From Eubacterium sp. AB3007 (lineage in GTDB: Bacteria > Bacillota > Clostridia > Peptostreptococcales > Anaerovoracaceae): 64,000 nucleotides of DNA. Shown in pieces: positions 41,345 to 50,361 of the stretch; position 1 is the first letter of the stretch; every line of letters begins with the position of its first letter. Location of the stretch: positions 1,798,001 through 1,862,000 of the forward strand of contig NZ_JIAD01000001.1 in NCBI RefSeq assembly GCF_000688015.1. The letters run 5' to 3'. The notes under the pieces were generated by a model. It made no database searches. It was given only the letters and a program-made list of their open reading frames with translations, and was not told where the DNA came from. Position numbers and translations under genes: made by a program.

Positions 41345-42706
41345 TCAGTTCACCTCCTTTCCGATGCTGAGAGCATCATATTCATGGAGGTCAACACTCC
41401 GGACGAGCACGGGATCGGATATGTCATTGCTTTCAGCATGACTGTTAGCCATGAATTCCAGCAGATCGATGACATTGTCACGACCTTTCTCGGATCGCAA
41501 CTGATCCAGGACTTCGGGAGGAATGTTCTGCTTCACCGGAGCCGCATCGAATATCGCACGCGGTCGTTGCTTTAGCAGCGGCAGGTAATCACTCAGGTGA
41601 TATGATGACTGTTCCTTGCCTGTAAGTCTTGCATGTGTAGAGATCAATTCGCCATTGCAATAGATCTCGATCGTTTCCGGGTATCCTTTGATGCTGACCG
41701 GATGTCCTACATATCTGACCGGAACAGAGTAGGTGTTCGTTTTGAAACGTACTGTAGAAAATGCATTCACACGCGAAGAGACGCATTTCGCAGTTTCAAA
41801 TACATATTGCGGCAGGTCATGCAGAAGGACCTGTTCTTCCCGGAACAGTTCGCCTACAGAGGCATGTCTGCCACGAATGGTGTGATCTTCATATCGAAGA
41901 CACCGTGCCAGGAGCAGTTGGGTCAATTCGCCGATGGACTTTACCCTTGGTACAGGGACGCATATATTGCGGCGTGCCCATCCGACGAGGCCTTCTACAA
42001 GGCCCTTTTCGTGCCCTTCTGCAGGATTACAGAACACGGCATCGAACCCGTAGTGTGAGCTGAGCATGGAGTATCCATCCTGCAATTTGGCTTGTTTGCC
42101 GAAGCCATCTTTTACAGCAACTTTTCCGTTATCGAAGATGACTCTCGACGTCGAGCCGCCAAACACATGGAAGGTCTTTACAAACGCGTCCAGGAAACTT
42201 TCTTCATTCTGTTTTCTGTATGCGAGCACGACAGGACGACAACTGTAGCATAGCCGTGCGCAGAACAGGTTGACCACAGTTCTTACATCATCCAGGTAAA
42301 CTGTTGCCGTACCCCAGTCGACCTGCATGGCATCGGCAGGATCAAACTGGAGCGGTATGAATGCTTTTGGCATCTTACCGCGTATATCACGGACTGCGCG
42401 TCTGACCGTGGATTCCCCGCCCCGGAATCCTTTCTCCTCGACGAGACGGTCGTATATCTTTCGGGCTGTGTGCTTCTGTTTCTTTAATCCTTCTGCTCGG
42501 TCTTCCTCAAGGCATGAGCAGATGAAGGAAAGAACGTCCTCTGTAAGGACAGAAGCCTTACGCTCTGGAGTTTTACGCTCCCATGGGACCTTTTCTCCCT
42601 CACAATACTTTTTAACCGTATTGCGAGAGATCCCCATGGATCTGGCGATGCTTCGTTGGCTCTCGCCATCGAGGAACCGCTGTCGGATCTGTTTGTAATC
42701 GCTCAT
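41345..42706 (-). CDS. istA: IS21-family transposase IstA (type A)
   Basis: 453 residues from the Met at 42706 (AGGTGGTGATTTCA upstream), rather than the longer frame from 42778. Helix-turn-helix QRSIARSMGISRNTVKKY, then the rve catalytic core: MQVDWGTATVYLDD (D), RVIFDNGKVAV (D) and GHEKGLVEGLVGW (E). The C-terminal Mu-type beta barrel has FKTNTYSVPVRYVGHPVSIK. It binds the GTGAGCCAC repeats at the ends. Intact. Confidence 0.95.
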   Translation of the reverse strand: MSDYKQIRQRFLDGESQRSIARSMGISRNTVKKYCEGEKVPWERKTPERKASVLTEDVLSFICSCLEEDRAEGLKKQKHTARKIYDRLVEEKGFRGGESTVRRAVRDIRGKMPKAFIPLQFDPADAMQVDWGTATVYLDDVRTVVNLFCARLCYSCRPVVLAYRKQNEESFLDAFVKTFHVFGGSTSRVIFDNGKVAVKDGFGKQAKLQDGYSMLSSHYGFDAVFCNPAEGHEKGLVEGLVGWARRNICVPVPRVKSIGELTQLLLARCLRYEDHTIRGRHASVGELFREEQVLLHDLPQYVFETAKCVSSRVNAFSTVRFKTNTYSVPVRYVGHPVSIKGYPETIEIYCNGELISTHARLTGKEQSSYHLSDYLPLLKQRPRAIFDAAPVKQNIPPEVLDQLRSEKGRDNVIDLLEFMANSHAESNDISDPVLVRSVDLHEYDALSIGKEVN

Positions 42707-43575
42707 TGAAATCACCACCTGTATCACCTCCGAACCTGATATCAGGTTCAGAGTATTACGAAAGTGGCTCACTTTCAAGCGAGCATTATGTCTAAAAGTG
42801 GCTCACTTTTAGATTAGCATTTATAAGCCTGAAGGGAATCGCGGGTGCACTGACTTTGGGCGAGGATTTCATCGGGGATGAACCGGTGTGCCTGGTGCTG
42901 GGAGATAACATCTTCTATGGACCCCGGATGAGGCAGAAGCTGCGGAACGTGGCGGATGGCCTGAGAGAAGGAGCAACGATTTTTGGGTACTATGTGGAGG
43001 ATCCGAGGCCTTACGGCGTGGTGGAGTTCGATGATAACGGCAAGGCAATCTCGCTGGAAGAAAAGCCTCGGCAGCCGAAGTCGAATTATGTCGTGCCGGG
43101 ACTGTATTTCTATGATAATAACGTAGTGGATATCGTCAGGGAGCTGGAGGCTGAAGACCTGGGGAGGCCTGAAGAGAATGGAATGGAGATCACTGCGGTC
43201 AATAATGCTTATCTGGAGAAGGGGCTTTTGAGAGTGGTGCCTATGGGGGATGAGTATTCCTGGTTCGATGCAGGGACTGAGGAGAGCCTGTATTATGCGG
43301 CCGGAGAGATCCGCGCAGCGCAGCGGAGCGGGAAGATCATTGCGTGCCTGGAGGAGATCGCGTTCCGGAATAAGTGGATCGGTCTGGAGGAACTGAAGGG
43401 TGCTGCGGAGAGCCTGAAGGGGACCGCGTATGGAAGGTATCTGGAAGAAGTAGTGGGGTGGAGAGAAGAGTAGAGTGTATGATTATTAGGCCTTGCTGGT
43501 CGGTGCTGTTGGTGCTGACTGGCGGGGCCTATTATGTTATGTAGGTTGTTAATATGGGTAGCGAAACGGGATACT

Positions 43576-43593
43576 GTCACACCTCGGTGTGAC
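43576..43593. repeat. 18-bp perfect palindrome beside IS21 type B
   Basis: GTCACACCTCGGTGTGAC, three bases outside the left end of the type B element. The inside right end of that element has a related AGTCACACAGGTGTGTG at about 46256. No T-tract, so not a terminator. Confidence 0.5.
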
Positions 43594-43710
43594 TATTGTA
43601 GATTCCGGACGGTGAGACCCATGTTCACGGGGAAAAAGATCCACCGTCACGGAGGTTTTGAGCCATTGTCACGGAGAGAGATCCACTCTCCATGACAATG
43701 ACCAGCAATA

Positions 43711-43908
43711 TCAAATATCAGCTAATGAGATACCATGAGCAGCGAGGACTTCCTCGATTTTGTCCAGGCGATTCCAAAGGTAGCGATTCTCGCTCAGGAG
43801 CTGCCGCAGAGTCTCTTCTGACTCCCGCAGCGATTCCTCCAGGACCAGGTAATCGATTTCAAGCCTGCAGTTTTGGTTCTCAGGTTTGTATGGACAGTTA
43901 TTCATCAT
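43711..43908 (-). CDS. Small accessory protein of IS21 type B, coiled coil
   Basis: 65 residues from the Met at 43908. It starts MNNCPYKPENQNCRLEIDY with two Cys, then a heptad-rich helix (LEESLRESEETLRQLLSENR, then LWNRLDKIEEVLAAHG). It overlaps the istB stop by about 10 bases and is the third frame of the element. Its start sits at the istB end without its own strong ribosome binding site, so it may depend on coupling. The coding nature is judged from heptads and placement; the role is unknown. Confidence 0.5.
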   Translation of the reverse strand: MMNNCPYKPENQNCRLEIDYLVLEESLRESEETLRQLLSENRYLWNRLDKIEEVLAAHGISLADI

Positions 43909-44686
43909 CGGCGGCCTCCTTCCTCGAGGCTTTGAGCCCATGGCGCTCTCTCATGGAGATGCGGCCGGCGATCATGACCTCGTAAGAATTGTGCACGATC
44001 CTGTCCATGATTGCATCCGAGATCGGACTGTCATTGTCCGGGTCCGGATTGATGCGCTCGTACCAGCCGGCAGGCTCGTATTGAGTGCAGAATATCATTG
44101 ATCCGCTTTCACAACGGGATTCAATGATCTCAAGCAGGTCGTATGCTTCCTTCGGAGCCAGTGTTCGGATCAGCCACTCGTCGAGTATCAGCAGATCCGC
44201 TTTCTTGAAGGCTTTGATGGCTTTCTTGAAAGTTCCCAGACTTCTGGCGACACTCAGTTCATCCAGAAGCTCCGGCATACGTATGTAGCGCACGGATCTG
44301 AACTTCCGGCAGGCGGCATTGCCTAAAGCACATGCAATGTACGTTTTACCGTTGCCTGCGGCACCTTCCAGTATGATGTGATGGTGATCATCAATAAACT
44401 GGCAGGTGGCGAAACGAGTAATCTCAGACTTGTTGAGTTTCCTGTCTGCATGGTACTCGATCTCTTCGATCGAAGCACTGGGGGCAGAGAACCTGGCGGA
44501 CTTGATCAGACGTTTCAGTTTGTTGTTGCGCCGTCGGTTCCATTCGGCATCGACCAGAAGAGAAAATCTCTCTTCAAAGTCGAGCTCCTTGTAGGAGGAT
44601 GGATCCTCGAGCTGTGCAATGAACTCGGAAGCCATTGCAGAAAATTTCATCTCGCGAAGGAGTTCAATGGTCGACTGATTACTCAT
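43898..44686 (-). CDS. istB: IS21-family helper ATPase IstB (type B)
   Basis: 262 residues from the Met at 44686. In-frame Mets at 44692 and 44695 are alternatives, all behind AGGAGG. Walker A LEGAAGNGKTYIA, Walker B LLILDEWLI, sensor FCTQYEPAGW, Arg region IMDRIVHNSY. N-terminal helical STIELLREMKFSAMASEFI is typical of IstB. It overlaps the istA stop by 8 bases. Intact. Confidence 0.93.
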   Translation of the reverse strand: MSNQSTIELLREMKFSAMASEFIAQLEDPSSYKELDFEERFSLLVDAEWNRRRNNKLKRLIKSARFSAPSASIEEIEYHADRKLNKSEITRFATCQFIDDHHHIILEGAAGNGKTYIACALGNAACRKFRSVRYIRMPELLDELSVARSLGTFKKAIKAFKKADLLILDEWLIRTLAPKEAYDLLEIIESRCESGSMIFCTQYEPAGWYERINPDPDNDSPISDAIMDRIVHNSYEVMIAGRISMRERHGLKASRKEAADDE

Positions 44687-46232
44687 CGTCATCATCCTCC
44701 TTCCTTGAGAAGTATGCGGCACCACGTGTGATGCCATGGTGGCCATCGCTGTTACCTGATTTACGACCAGCAGTTTCCCTTGGACTAAGTGTGCCCTTGA
44801 GAACTGCGGTGATGATCCTGATGTTAGGCTCCTTTGCGTATTTCAAGACCTGCTCACAGGCCTTTTCCAGTTTTGAATGGCCATACTTCTCGCCGAGTTT
44901 TGTCAGGCTGGCGCAAAACTTGAATCCCTGTTCAGGTTCCTTGCCTGACTCAAGGAAAAATCGCACCACCTCGGATGTGTTCTGCCCAATGGACTGGGCC
45001 CAAAGGGAAAAATTATCCGCATTGTATGATAGATATTTCCGATGTGCTTCCGGCATATGCTCCGGGATCACGATCGGATCACGAAGCTGTGACTGCTGAC
45101 GCGGATGCAGAGCGACACGGCTGCCGCCAAAGAAGACTTCGACGATGCGCCTTGTCAGCCGGATATCTACGTCCTTGCCGATCAGATCATACGGGACGGA
45201 ATACTTGTTTTTTCCGTCAGAAATGAGATAATCAAGGGGAACCTTTGCAGTGGACCAGACTGCCGGTTCATACGGAGTCAAAGGAAGCTGCTTCATGAAA
45301 TCGCGTTCTTCTTCGATGTATGCGCTATGGCGGTTTCCTTTCCGTTTTTTGAACGGAATGTGATTCAGCTCTTCGAGCTTCTCACTGACCGCCTGCTGCA
45401 CTTCACTGATCGTGAAGAACTTTCGGTTTCGAAGTGCTGCGATGATCCACGTAGAAACGAACTTTACGGTTCCTTCTGCCAGGCTCTTGTCCTTCGGGTG
45501 CTCTACCCGGGCAGGGACGATAGCTGTGTCGTAGTATTCGGCGACTTCGTAATAGCTTTTGTTGATGAGCGTTTCGTATCTTGTGTTGCTGGTCACTCCA
45601 GTCCGGAGATTGTCCGGAATAAGAAGCCGGGTAACTCCGCCAAAATACGAATACGCATGTACATGACATAACAGCCATGATTCGGACTTCATGTCCGGGC
45701 AGGCCTCAACATATGCATAACAGCTGCAGGGCAGTACTGCTACAAATATGTATGCGGGCGATTCGCCATCCGCCTGATCATAGATCGGGATGGTCGCACC
45801 AGCCCAGTCCACCTGCATCACGTCACCGGGTTTGTGCTTGATCCGCATGGTTGCTTTGCTGAGCTTTGCCCACTGACGGTATTTTTCGCAGAACTGCGTA
45901 TACATGTACGGATTATCACCGTTTGTGTAGCATTCTGCACAGTACTCACTCCAAAGGAGAGTGAGATTCACGCCTTTCTTCGCAAGTTCTGCATGCATGT
46001 AAGCATAGTCGGGTTCCTTGTGAGAAATGGCAGTGCCATACAGATCCGGATGGAACAGTTTGGCGATATCCATGTTCGTCACATTGTCATCGAGCGGCCA
46101 TCTGATGCCAAGTTCTTTGGACAGATACTGGACATCCCGGACAGTATTGCGCGAACAATGGATGCTGCGGGCGATATCCCGCTGTGTGTACCCAAGGTCT
46201 AATAACCTTAGGATTTCTCGATAATTTACCAT
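44679..46232 (-). CDS. istA: IS21-family transposase IstA (type B)
   Basis: 517 residues. Helix-turn-helix TQRDIARSIHCSRNTVRDV at the start. Catalytic core MQVDWAGATIPIYD (D), LLIPDNLRTGV (D) and PKDKSLAEGTVKFVS (E). C-terminal barrel KNKYSVPYDLIGKDVDIRL. An acidic tail ends EDDDDE. AAGGAGGTCGATAATT precedes the ATG at 46232. Intact and only distantly similar to the type A transposase. Confidence 0.95.
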   Translation of the reverse strand: MVNYREILRLLDLGYTQRDIARSIHCSRNTVRDVQYLSKELGIRWPLDDNVTNMDIAKLFHPDLYGTAISHKEPDYAYMHAELAKKGVNLTLLWSEYCAECYTNGDNPYMYTQFCEKYRQWAKLSKATMRIKHKPGDVMQVDWAGATIPIYDQADGESPAYIFVAVLPCSCYAYVEACPDMKSESWLLCHVHAYSYFGGVTRLLIPDNLRTGVTSNTRYETLINKSYYEVAEYYDTAIVPARVEHPKDKSLAEGTVKFVSTWIIAALRNRKFFTISEVQQAVSEKLEELNHIPFKKRKGNRHSAYIEEERDFMKQLPLTPYEPAVWSTAKVPLDYLISDGKNKYSVPYDLIGKDVDIRLTRRIVEVFFGGSRVALHPRQQSQLRDPIVIPEHMPEAHRKYLSYNADNFSLWAQSIGQNTSEVVRFFLESGKEPEQGFKFCASLTKLGEKYGHSKLEKACEQVLKYAKEPNIRIITAVLKGTLSPRETAGRKSGNSDGHHGITRGAAYFSRKEDDDDE

Positions 46233-46393
46233 AATTATCGACCTCCTTGATGATAGTCACACAGGTGTGTGCCGCTATCATTATAGAGGATTTGAAATAT
46301 TGGATGGACCTCCTTCCGTGTAGGTGGCTCAAAACTGCCGTGACAGTGGCTCAAAACCTCCGTGAAGATGGGTCTCTGTCACCGGAATATACA

Positions 46394-46497
46394 ATTATAT
46401 CATCGCATTCAGGAACATACTGAAAGAAGCGGAGAGAAGAGAAAGGGAAGCGATGTACAGATTCCACAGTTGGTCAGATGGATCCATGGATCCGGAT
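46394..46497 (+). other. Short remnant between two IS21 elements
   Basis: A 104-bp island. One frame reads NILKEAERREREAMYRFHSW then SDGSMDPDYKC up to and slightly into the next element, as if the end of a small interrupted protein. No start is visible. Confidence 0.3.
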
Positions 46498-47622
46498 TAT
46501 AAATGCTAATCTAAAAGTGAGCCACTTTTAGACATAATGCTCGCTTGAAAGTGAGCCACTTTCGTAATACTCTGAACCTGATATCAGGTTCGGAGGTGAT
46601 ACAGGTGGTGATTTCAATGAGCGATTACAAACAGATCCGACAGCGGTTCCTCGATGGCGAGAGCCAACGAAGCATCGCCAGATCCATGGGGATCTCTCGC
46701 AATACGGTTAAAAAGTATTGTGAGGGAGAAAAGGTCCCATGGGAGCGTAAAACTCCAGAGCGTAAGGCTTCTGTCCTTACAGAGGACGTTCTTTCCTTCA
46801 TCTGCTCATGCCTTGAGGAAGACCGAGCAGAAGGAGTAAAGAAACAGAAGCACACAGCCAGAAAGATATACGACCGTCTCGTCGAGGAGAAAGGATTCCG
46901 GGGCGGGGAATCCACGGTCAGACGCGCAGTCCGTGATATACGCGGTAAGATGCCAAAAGCATTCATACCGCTCCAATTTGATCCTGCCGATGCCATGCAG
47001 GTCGACTGGGGTACGGCAACAGTTTACCTGGATGATGTAAGAACTGTGGTCAACCTGTTCTGCGCACGGCTATGCTACAGTTGTCGTCCTGTCGTGCTCG
47101 CATACAGAAAACAGAATGAAGAAAGTTTCCTGGACGCGTTTGTAAAGACCTTCCATGTGTTTGGCGGCTCGACGTCGAGAGTCATCTTCGATAACGGAAA
47201 AGTTGCTGTAAAAGATGACTTCGGCAAACAAGCCAAATTGTAGGATGGATACTCCATGCTCAGCTCACACTACGGGTTCGATGCCGTGTTCTGTAATCCT
47301 GCAGAAGGGCACGAAAAGGGCCTTGTAGAAGGCCTCGTCGGATGGGCACGCCGCAATATATGCGTCCCTGTACCAAGGGTAGAATCCATCGACGAATTGA
47401 ACCAACTGCTTCTGGAACGGTGTCTTCGATACGAAGATCACACCATTCGTGGCAGACATGCCTCTGTAGGCGAACTGTTCCGGGAAGAACAGGTCCTTCT
47501 GCATGACCTGCCGCAATATGTATTTGAAACTGCGAAATGCGTCTCTTCGCGTGTGAATGCATTTTCTACAGTACGTTTCAAAACGAACACCTACTCTGTT
47601 CCGGTCAGATATGTAGGACATG
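46498..47622 (+). mobile_element. IS21-family element type A, truncated copy in opposite orientation
   Basis: It begins with the type A end TATAAATGCTAATCTAAAAG and follows the complete copy at 40521-42824 (reversed) nearly base for base. It breaks off at about 47622 in the istA C-terminal barrel, after the codons for RYVGH. istB and the other end are missing. This confirms TATAAATG as the true end of the element. Confidence 0.92.
46617..47622 (+). pseudogene. istA: Truncated IstA transposase (type A) with a nonsense mutation
   Basis: Same start (Met at 46617) and sequence as the complete IstA at 41345-42706, with few changes. A CAG to TAG change at 47241-47243 stops it after QAKL. The frame stays open beyond, with the third catalytic region (GHEKGLVEGLVGW), to 47622, where homology ends in the barrel. 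No helper gene follows, so the copy cannot move on its own. Confidence 0.9.
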
Positions 47623-47665
47623 AGTCTGAAGGAAAATCAATAATAGTAAGAGTAGTAAGACGTGT

Positions 47666-47794
47666 ATGAACTGTGGACAGTCATTAAGTGGAGGTGAATA
47701 TACAGCTCCATGGGAGAATGGAAACAATCCGGATGGATATATTAAATGTCCGTATTGTGGGTGTGTAAACTTCGAATACGATGATCGAAAGTAA
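47666..47794 (+). CDS. Short zinc-ribbon peptide, possibly a fragment
   Basis: 42 codons: MNCGQSLSGGEYTAPWENGN and NPDGYIKCPYCGCVNFEYDD. Together with the preceding in-frame TC it gives CxxC...CPYC, a complete zinc-ribbon. The frame opens upstream only to a TGA at about 47628, right at the truncated IS21 edge, and there is no ribosome binding site. It may be the remaining end of a gene destroyed by the IS. Confidence 0.4.
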   Translation: MNCGQSLSGGEYTAPWENGNNPDGYIKCPYCGCVNFEYDDRK

Positions 47795-47862
47795 GAGACA
47801 TATTTGCGTACACTAAAAACGGATAGGCTAGAGGTAAAAAAGTTCTAAGGAATAATAGTCAT

Positions 47863-48351
47863 ATGAGAAAAACAATTATCCACCGCCCACAATTCCATAT
47901 CCTCTTAACCATCCTGGTCATGGCCCTGATTTTCATCCAGTCGGCTTTGCCGGGAGACCTGTCTGCGGAAGTCAGCAACAGCAGTGTCCAGCCCATCGTG
48001 CAACTTACGGATGGAGATCTGTTTACTATCGACCGGTTGGTGAGGAAACTGGCACATTTTGCAGAATACCTGGTGCTTGGGCTTTGTTTGATGGTGAATG
48101 TCCTGGACCTGCGGAAGAGCAGGGAAGGTCAGAGGACCCGGGGACGGCGCAGGAGCGTGATCGCAGACTGCGGGATTGCCTGGGCCGTTGGGACTATTTA
48201 TGCCGTGACGGATGAGTTCCATCAGACCCTGGTGCCGGGCCGAAGCGGCGAGGTGCTGGATGTCTGCATCGATGCCGCGGGGGTGCTGTGCGGCGTGGTA
48301 GTTATGAGTATTATTGCCGAGAGGCGGAGAGACAAGAAAGGAGACGATTAG
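47863..48351 (+). CDS. VanZ-like membrane protein (paralogue 1)
   Basis: 162 residues. VanZ-like layout: first membrane segment FHILLTILVMALIFIQSALP, then VRKLAHFAEYLVLGLCLMVN (conserved KxxHFxEYxxLG), WAVGTIYAVTDEFHQTLVPG (conserved DExHQxxxPxR) and RSGEVLDVCIDAAGVLCGVV. Family members include VanZ, linked to teicoplanin resistance; the biochemical role is unknown. The next gene starts directly after its stop. A paralogue of closely similar sequence is at 53166. Confidence 0.88.
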   Translation: MRKTIIHRPQFHILLTILVMALIFIQSALPGDLSAEVSNSSVQPIVQLTDGDLFTIDRLVRKLAHFAEYLVLGLCLMVNVLDLRKSREGQRTRGRRRSVIADCGIAWAVGTIYAVTDEFHQTLVPGRSGEVLDVCIDAAGVLCGVVVMSIIAERRRDKKGDD

Positions 48352-48858
48352 ATGGAAGTAATGGAAGCTATCAAGGCAAGGTATAGTGTACGGAAGTATG
48401 CACCGAAGAAACTGGACGAGGAATCGATTCAGCGGATCCTGGAGGCGGGCAGACTTGCACCGACGGCTAGTAATCAACAGCTGAACAAACACATCATAGT
48501 AACGGATGAGGAACTAATCCAGCAGCTGGTGGGAGCCTGCAAGAATCAGAAATGGATCGCCACGGCGCCGGCAGTGCTGGTTGAGTGTGCATCCGGAGAC
48601 AGGACCATGATCTGCGGTCAGAGCGCAAGAAGCATGGATGGCGCTATCGCCATGTCATATATGACGCTGGAGGCAGTTTCCCTGGGGATGCAGTTCTGCT
48701 GGCTGGGATGGTTCGAGCCGGATAAGGTGAGGGCGCTTCTGAATATCCCTGAGGATTATGTGGTTATCGCTGTAGCACCGCTGGGGTATCCCGCAGAACC
48801 GGGACAGCGGTCAGAGAAGAAGTCCCTGGAGGAAGTGACTGCGAGGGACAGGATGTAA
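48352..48858 (+). CDS. Nitroreductase-family flavoprotein
   Basis: 168 residues, short for the family. EAIKARYSVRKYAPKKLDEE (FMN phosphate binding Arg pair), EAGRLAPTASNQQLNKHIIV, MDGAIAMSYMTLEAVSLGMQ with FCWLGW, and VVIAVAPLGYPAE are family hallmarks. It binds FMN and reduces nitro or quinone compounds with NAD(P)H; the natural substrate is unknown. AAAGGAGACGATTAG precedes the ATG, which abuts the VanZ-like stop (TAGATG), so the pair is co-transcribed. A terminator follows. Confidence 0.9.
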   Translation: MEVMEAIKARYSVRKYAPKKLDEESIQRILEAGRLAPTASNQQLNKHIIVTDEELIQQLVGACKNQKWIATAPAVLVECASGDRTMICGQSARSMDGAIAMSYMTLEAVSLGMQFCWLGWFEPDKVRALLNIPEDYVVIAVAPLGYPAEPGQRSEKKSLEEVTARDRM

Positions 48859-48870
48859 ACCGAACTGACA

Positions 48871-48907
48871 AAACAGACCCCCGAAAACTCCTCGGAGGTC
48901 TGTTTTT
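48871..48907 (+). terminator. Rho-independent terminator after the nitroreductase gene
   Basis: ACAGACC and GGTCTGT close a stem that continues inward with CCG/CGG, followed by a run of T residues. Confidence 0.85.
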
Positions 48908-49079
48908 CTTCGCATCTTCTGTTGTCTATTTGACCTTCACGGCTTTCTTGGTTTCCATGATCTTGACAATGAGCGGGATTGACAATCCTCAATTTGTGGA
49001 GGAATAACGATAGAATTTAAAATTATGCGTATTTATTTGGAATGAATACAAAAAATGGAGATAGTGATTTAAAAAATAC

Positions 49080-49108
49080 TTGAAATTTAAAATATATCCT
49101 TCTATAAT
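49080..49108 (+). promoter_or_regulatory. Sigma-A type promoter of the Fic gene
   Basis: TTGAAA (49080-49085), 17-base spacer, TATAAT (49103-49108), about 31 bases before the start codon. Confidence 0.75.
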
Positions 49109-49139
49109 GTTGTGTATATAGAAAAAAGGAGGTGTTATT

Positions 49140-50357
49140 TTGAAAAGCAAAGAATACGAATTACTTAAAAGTCTATATTATGACCATAAGGATGAATATG
49201 AGGCATTGTATAAGGCCAGAATTGATTCGAGCGAATGTGTTCATTTGAATTTTACGATTGCTGATAACCCTGCTTTTTTTATGGAAACACCTGAACTAGT
49301 TAAGAAGGTATTGGAGATTTCCAGACTTGATAAAGCTATTTCCCAGTTGACAAATGCTCTTCCGGGTATTGCACTGAAACAGTATATAAATAAATGTTTG
49401 ATTGATGAGATCGTAATTACAAATAATATTGAGGGTGTCCATAGTACCCGTAAAGAAATTGGTGAAATTCTAGAGGATCTCGGCGGAAAAAGTGATAAAA
49501 GATTCTTCGGGCTTGTTAATAAGTATACTGCATTGATCACCGAGAGTTATATTCCTATCAATGACAGTAAAGACGTTCGTTTTCTGTACGATGAGATGTT
49601 CCTTTCGGAAATAATTGAAGAAAATCCTAACGATAAACCTGATGGAGTGCTTTTCAGAAAGGATCCAGTAGATGTGGTGGATTCAACCCAGAAGGTAATC
49701 CACCACGGTATAAATCCGGAGGATAGGATTATAACAAGCATGAATGACGCTATTAGTATCTTGAACGACTCGAGTATTGAACCTTTATTCCGGATATCAA
49801 TATTTCACTATTTATTTGGGTATATTCACCCATTCTATAATGGAAACGGGAGATTAAACAGATTTATAAGCAGCTATTATCTTGCAAATACGCTTGAACC
49901 AATCATGGGTTATCGCTTGTCATATACGATCAAAGAAAATATCAATAGGTATTATAAGAGTTTTAAAATAGTGAATGAAGAGATTAACAAAGGTGATATA
50001 ACGCCTTTTATCTTCACATACCTGGAGTTTATAAAAGAATCGGCAGAGAATCTTAAAAGCGGGCTTAGCGAAAGAGCTCACCGTTTGGAAGTATTAAATG
50101 AACAACTTCCATCTTTGCCATATGGCAAGGACGAGAAATATAGCCAGTTGTATTACATTTTATTGCAGGCATCATTGTTTTCTGAGATTGGAATCCCAAC
50201 AAGAGAGCTGTTGGAATACTTGAGAATTTCCAGACCGACCCTGCAAAAGCGTTTGAATGATATTGATAAGCACAATCTGCTAATTACAGAAAGACGTGAT
50301 TCAAATAAGTTCTACCAGTTAAAACTTGAAACAATAATGCGGATGACCAGGAATTAA
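49140..50357 (+). CDS. Fic-domain protein (probable AMP transferase)
   Basis: 405 residues, TTG start at 49140 behind AAAGGAGGTGTTATT. The Fic motif is HPFYNGNGRLNR (about residue 230; His is the catalytic base; consensus HPFx(D/E)GNGRxxR, here Asn for the acidic residue). An inhibitory-helix motif TNNIEG (about 94-99; consensus S/TxxxEG/N) lies before the domain, as in class II Fic proteins. The C-terminus has a winged-helix-like part (GIPTRELLEYLRISRPTLQK). Such proteins usually add AMP to target proteins. Asn in place of the acidic residue may alter the metal site. AT-rich, own promoter. Confidence 0.9.
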   Translation: MKSKEYELLKSLYYDHKDEYEALYKARIDSSECVHLNFTIADNPAFFMETPELVKKVLEISRLDKAISQLTNALPGIALKQYINKCLIDEIVITNNIEGVHSTRKEIGEILEDLGGKSDKRFFGLVNKYTALITESYIPINDSKDVRFLYDEMFLSEIIEENPNDKPDGVLFRKDPVDVVDSTQKVIHHGINPEDRIITSMNDAISILNDSSIEPLFRISIFHYLFGYIHPFYNGNGRLNRFISSYYLANTLEPIMGYRLSYTIKENINRYYKSFKIVNEEINKGDITPFIFTYLEFIKESAENLKSGLSERAHRLEVLNEQLPSLPYGKDEKYSQLYYILLQASLFSEIGIPTRELLEYLRISRPTLQKRLNDIDKHNLLITERRDSNKFYQLKLETIMRMTRN

Positions 50358-50361
50358 TATT

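Larger units (their letters stand above)
40521..42824 (-). mobile_element. IS21-family element type A, complete copy
   Basis: 2304 bp inserted in rmlA with an 8-bp target duplication AAGCCTGA (40513-40520 and 42825-42832). Terminal inverted repeats: TATGAATGTCAACCAGAAAG (left) and TATAAATGCTAATCTAAAAG (right, complement), both continuing TGA(T/G)CCAC. Multiple internal GTGAGCCAC-type repeats lie within the first 70 bases of each end, as usual in IS21. A second, truncated copy starts at 46498 in opposite orientation. Confidence 0.95.
40278..43473 (+). pseudogene. rmlA: Glucose-1-phosphate thymidylyltransferase, frameshifted and split by IS21
   Basis: 5' part (40278-40520): [38 protein letters not shown], then a missing base near 40418 moves the frame to [20 protein letters not shown]. 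3' part (from 42825): ESLKGIAGALTLGEDFIGDE, VCLVLGDNIFYGP, SLEEKPRQPKSNYVV, ITAVNNAYLEKG. RmlA makes dTDP-glucose for dTDP-rhamnose. The nucleotide-binding GGxGTRLxPxT of the family is degraded ([13 protein letters not shown]), so it was probably dead before the IS arrived. IS removal, with one copy of the 8-bp duplication, joins the two parts. A free-standing start within 42856-43473 would lack the active site. Confidence 0.9.
43597..46393 (-). mobile_element. IS21-family element type B
   Basis: About 2797 bp. Ends align as inverted repeats: left TGTAGATTCCGGACGGTGAG and right complement TGTATATTCCGGTGACAGAG, both continuing ACCCAT-(G/C)-TTCACGG. Inside each end are repeats of the type CGTCACGGAGGTTTTGAGCC. 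It carries three genes (istA, istB and a small third frame). No clean target duplication was found. It lies between the rmlA end and the truncated type A copy. Confidence 0.85.
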
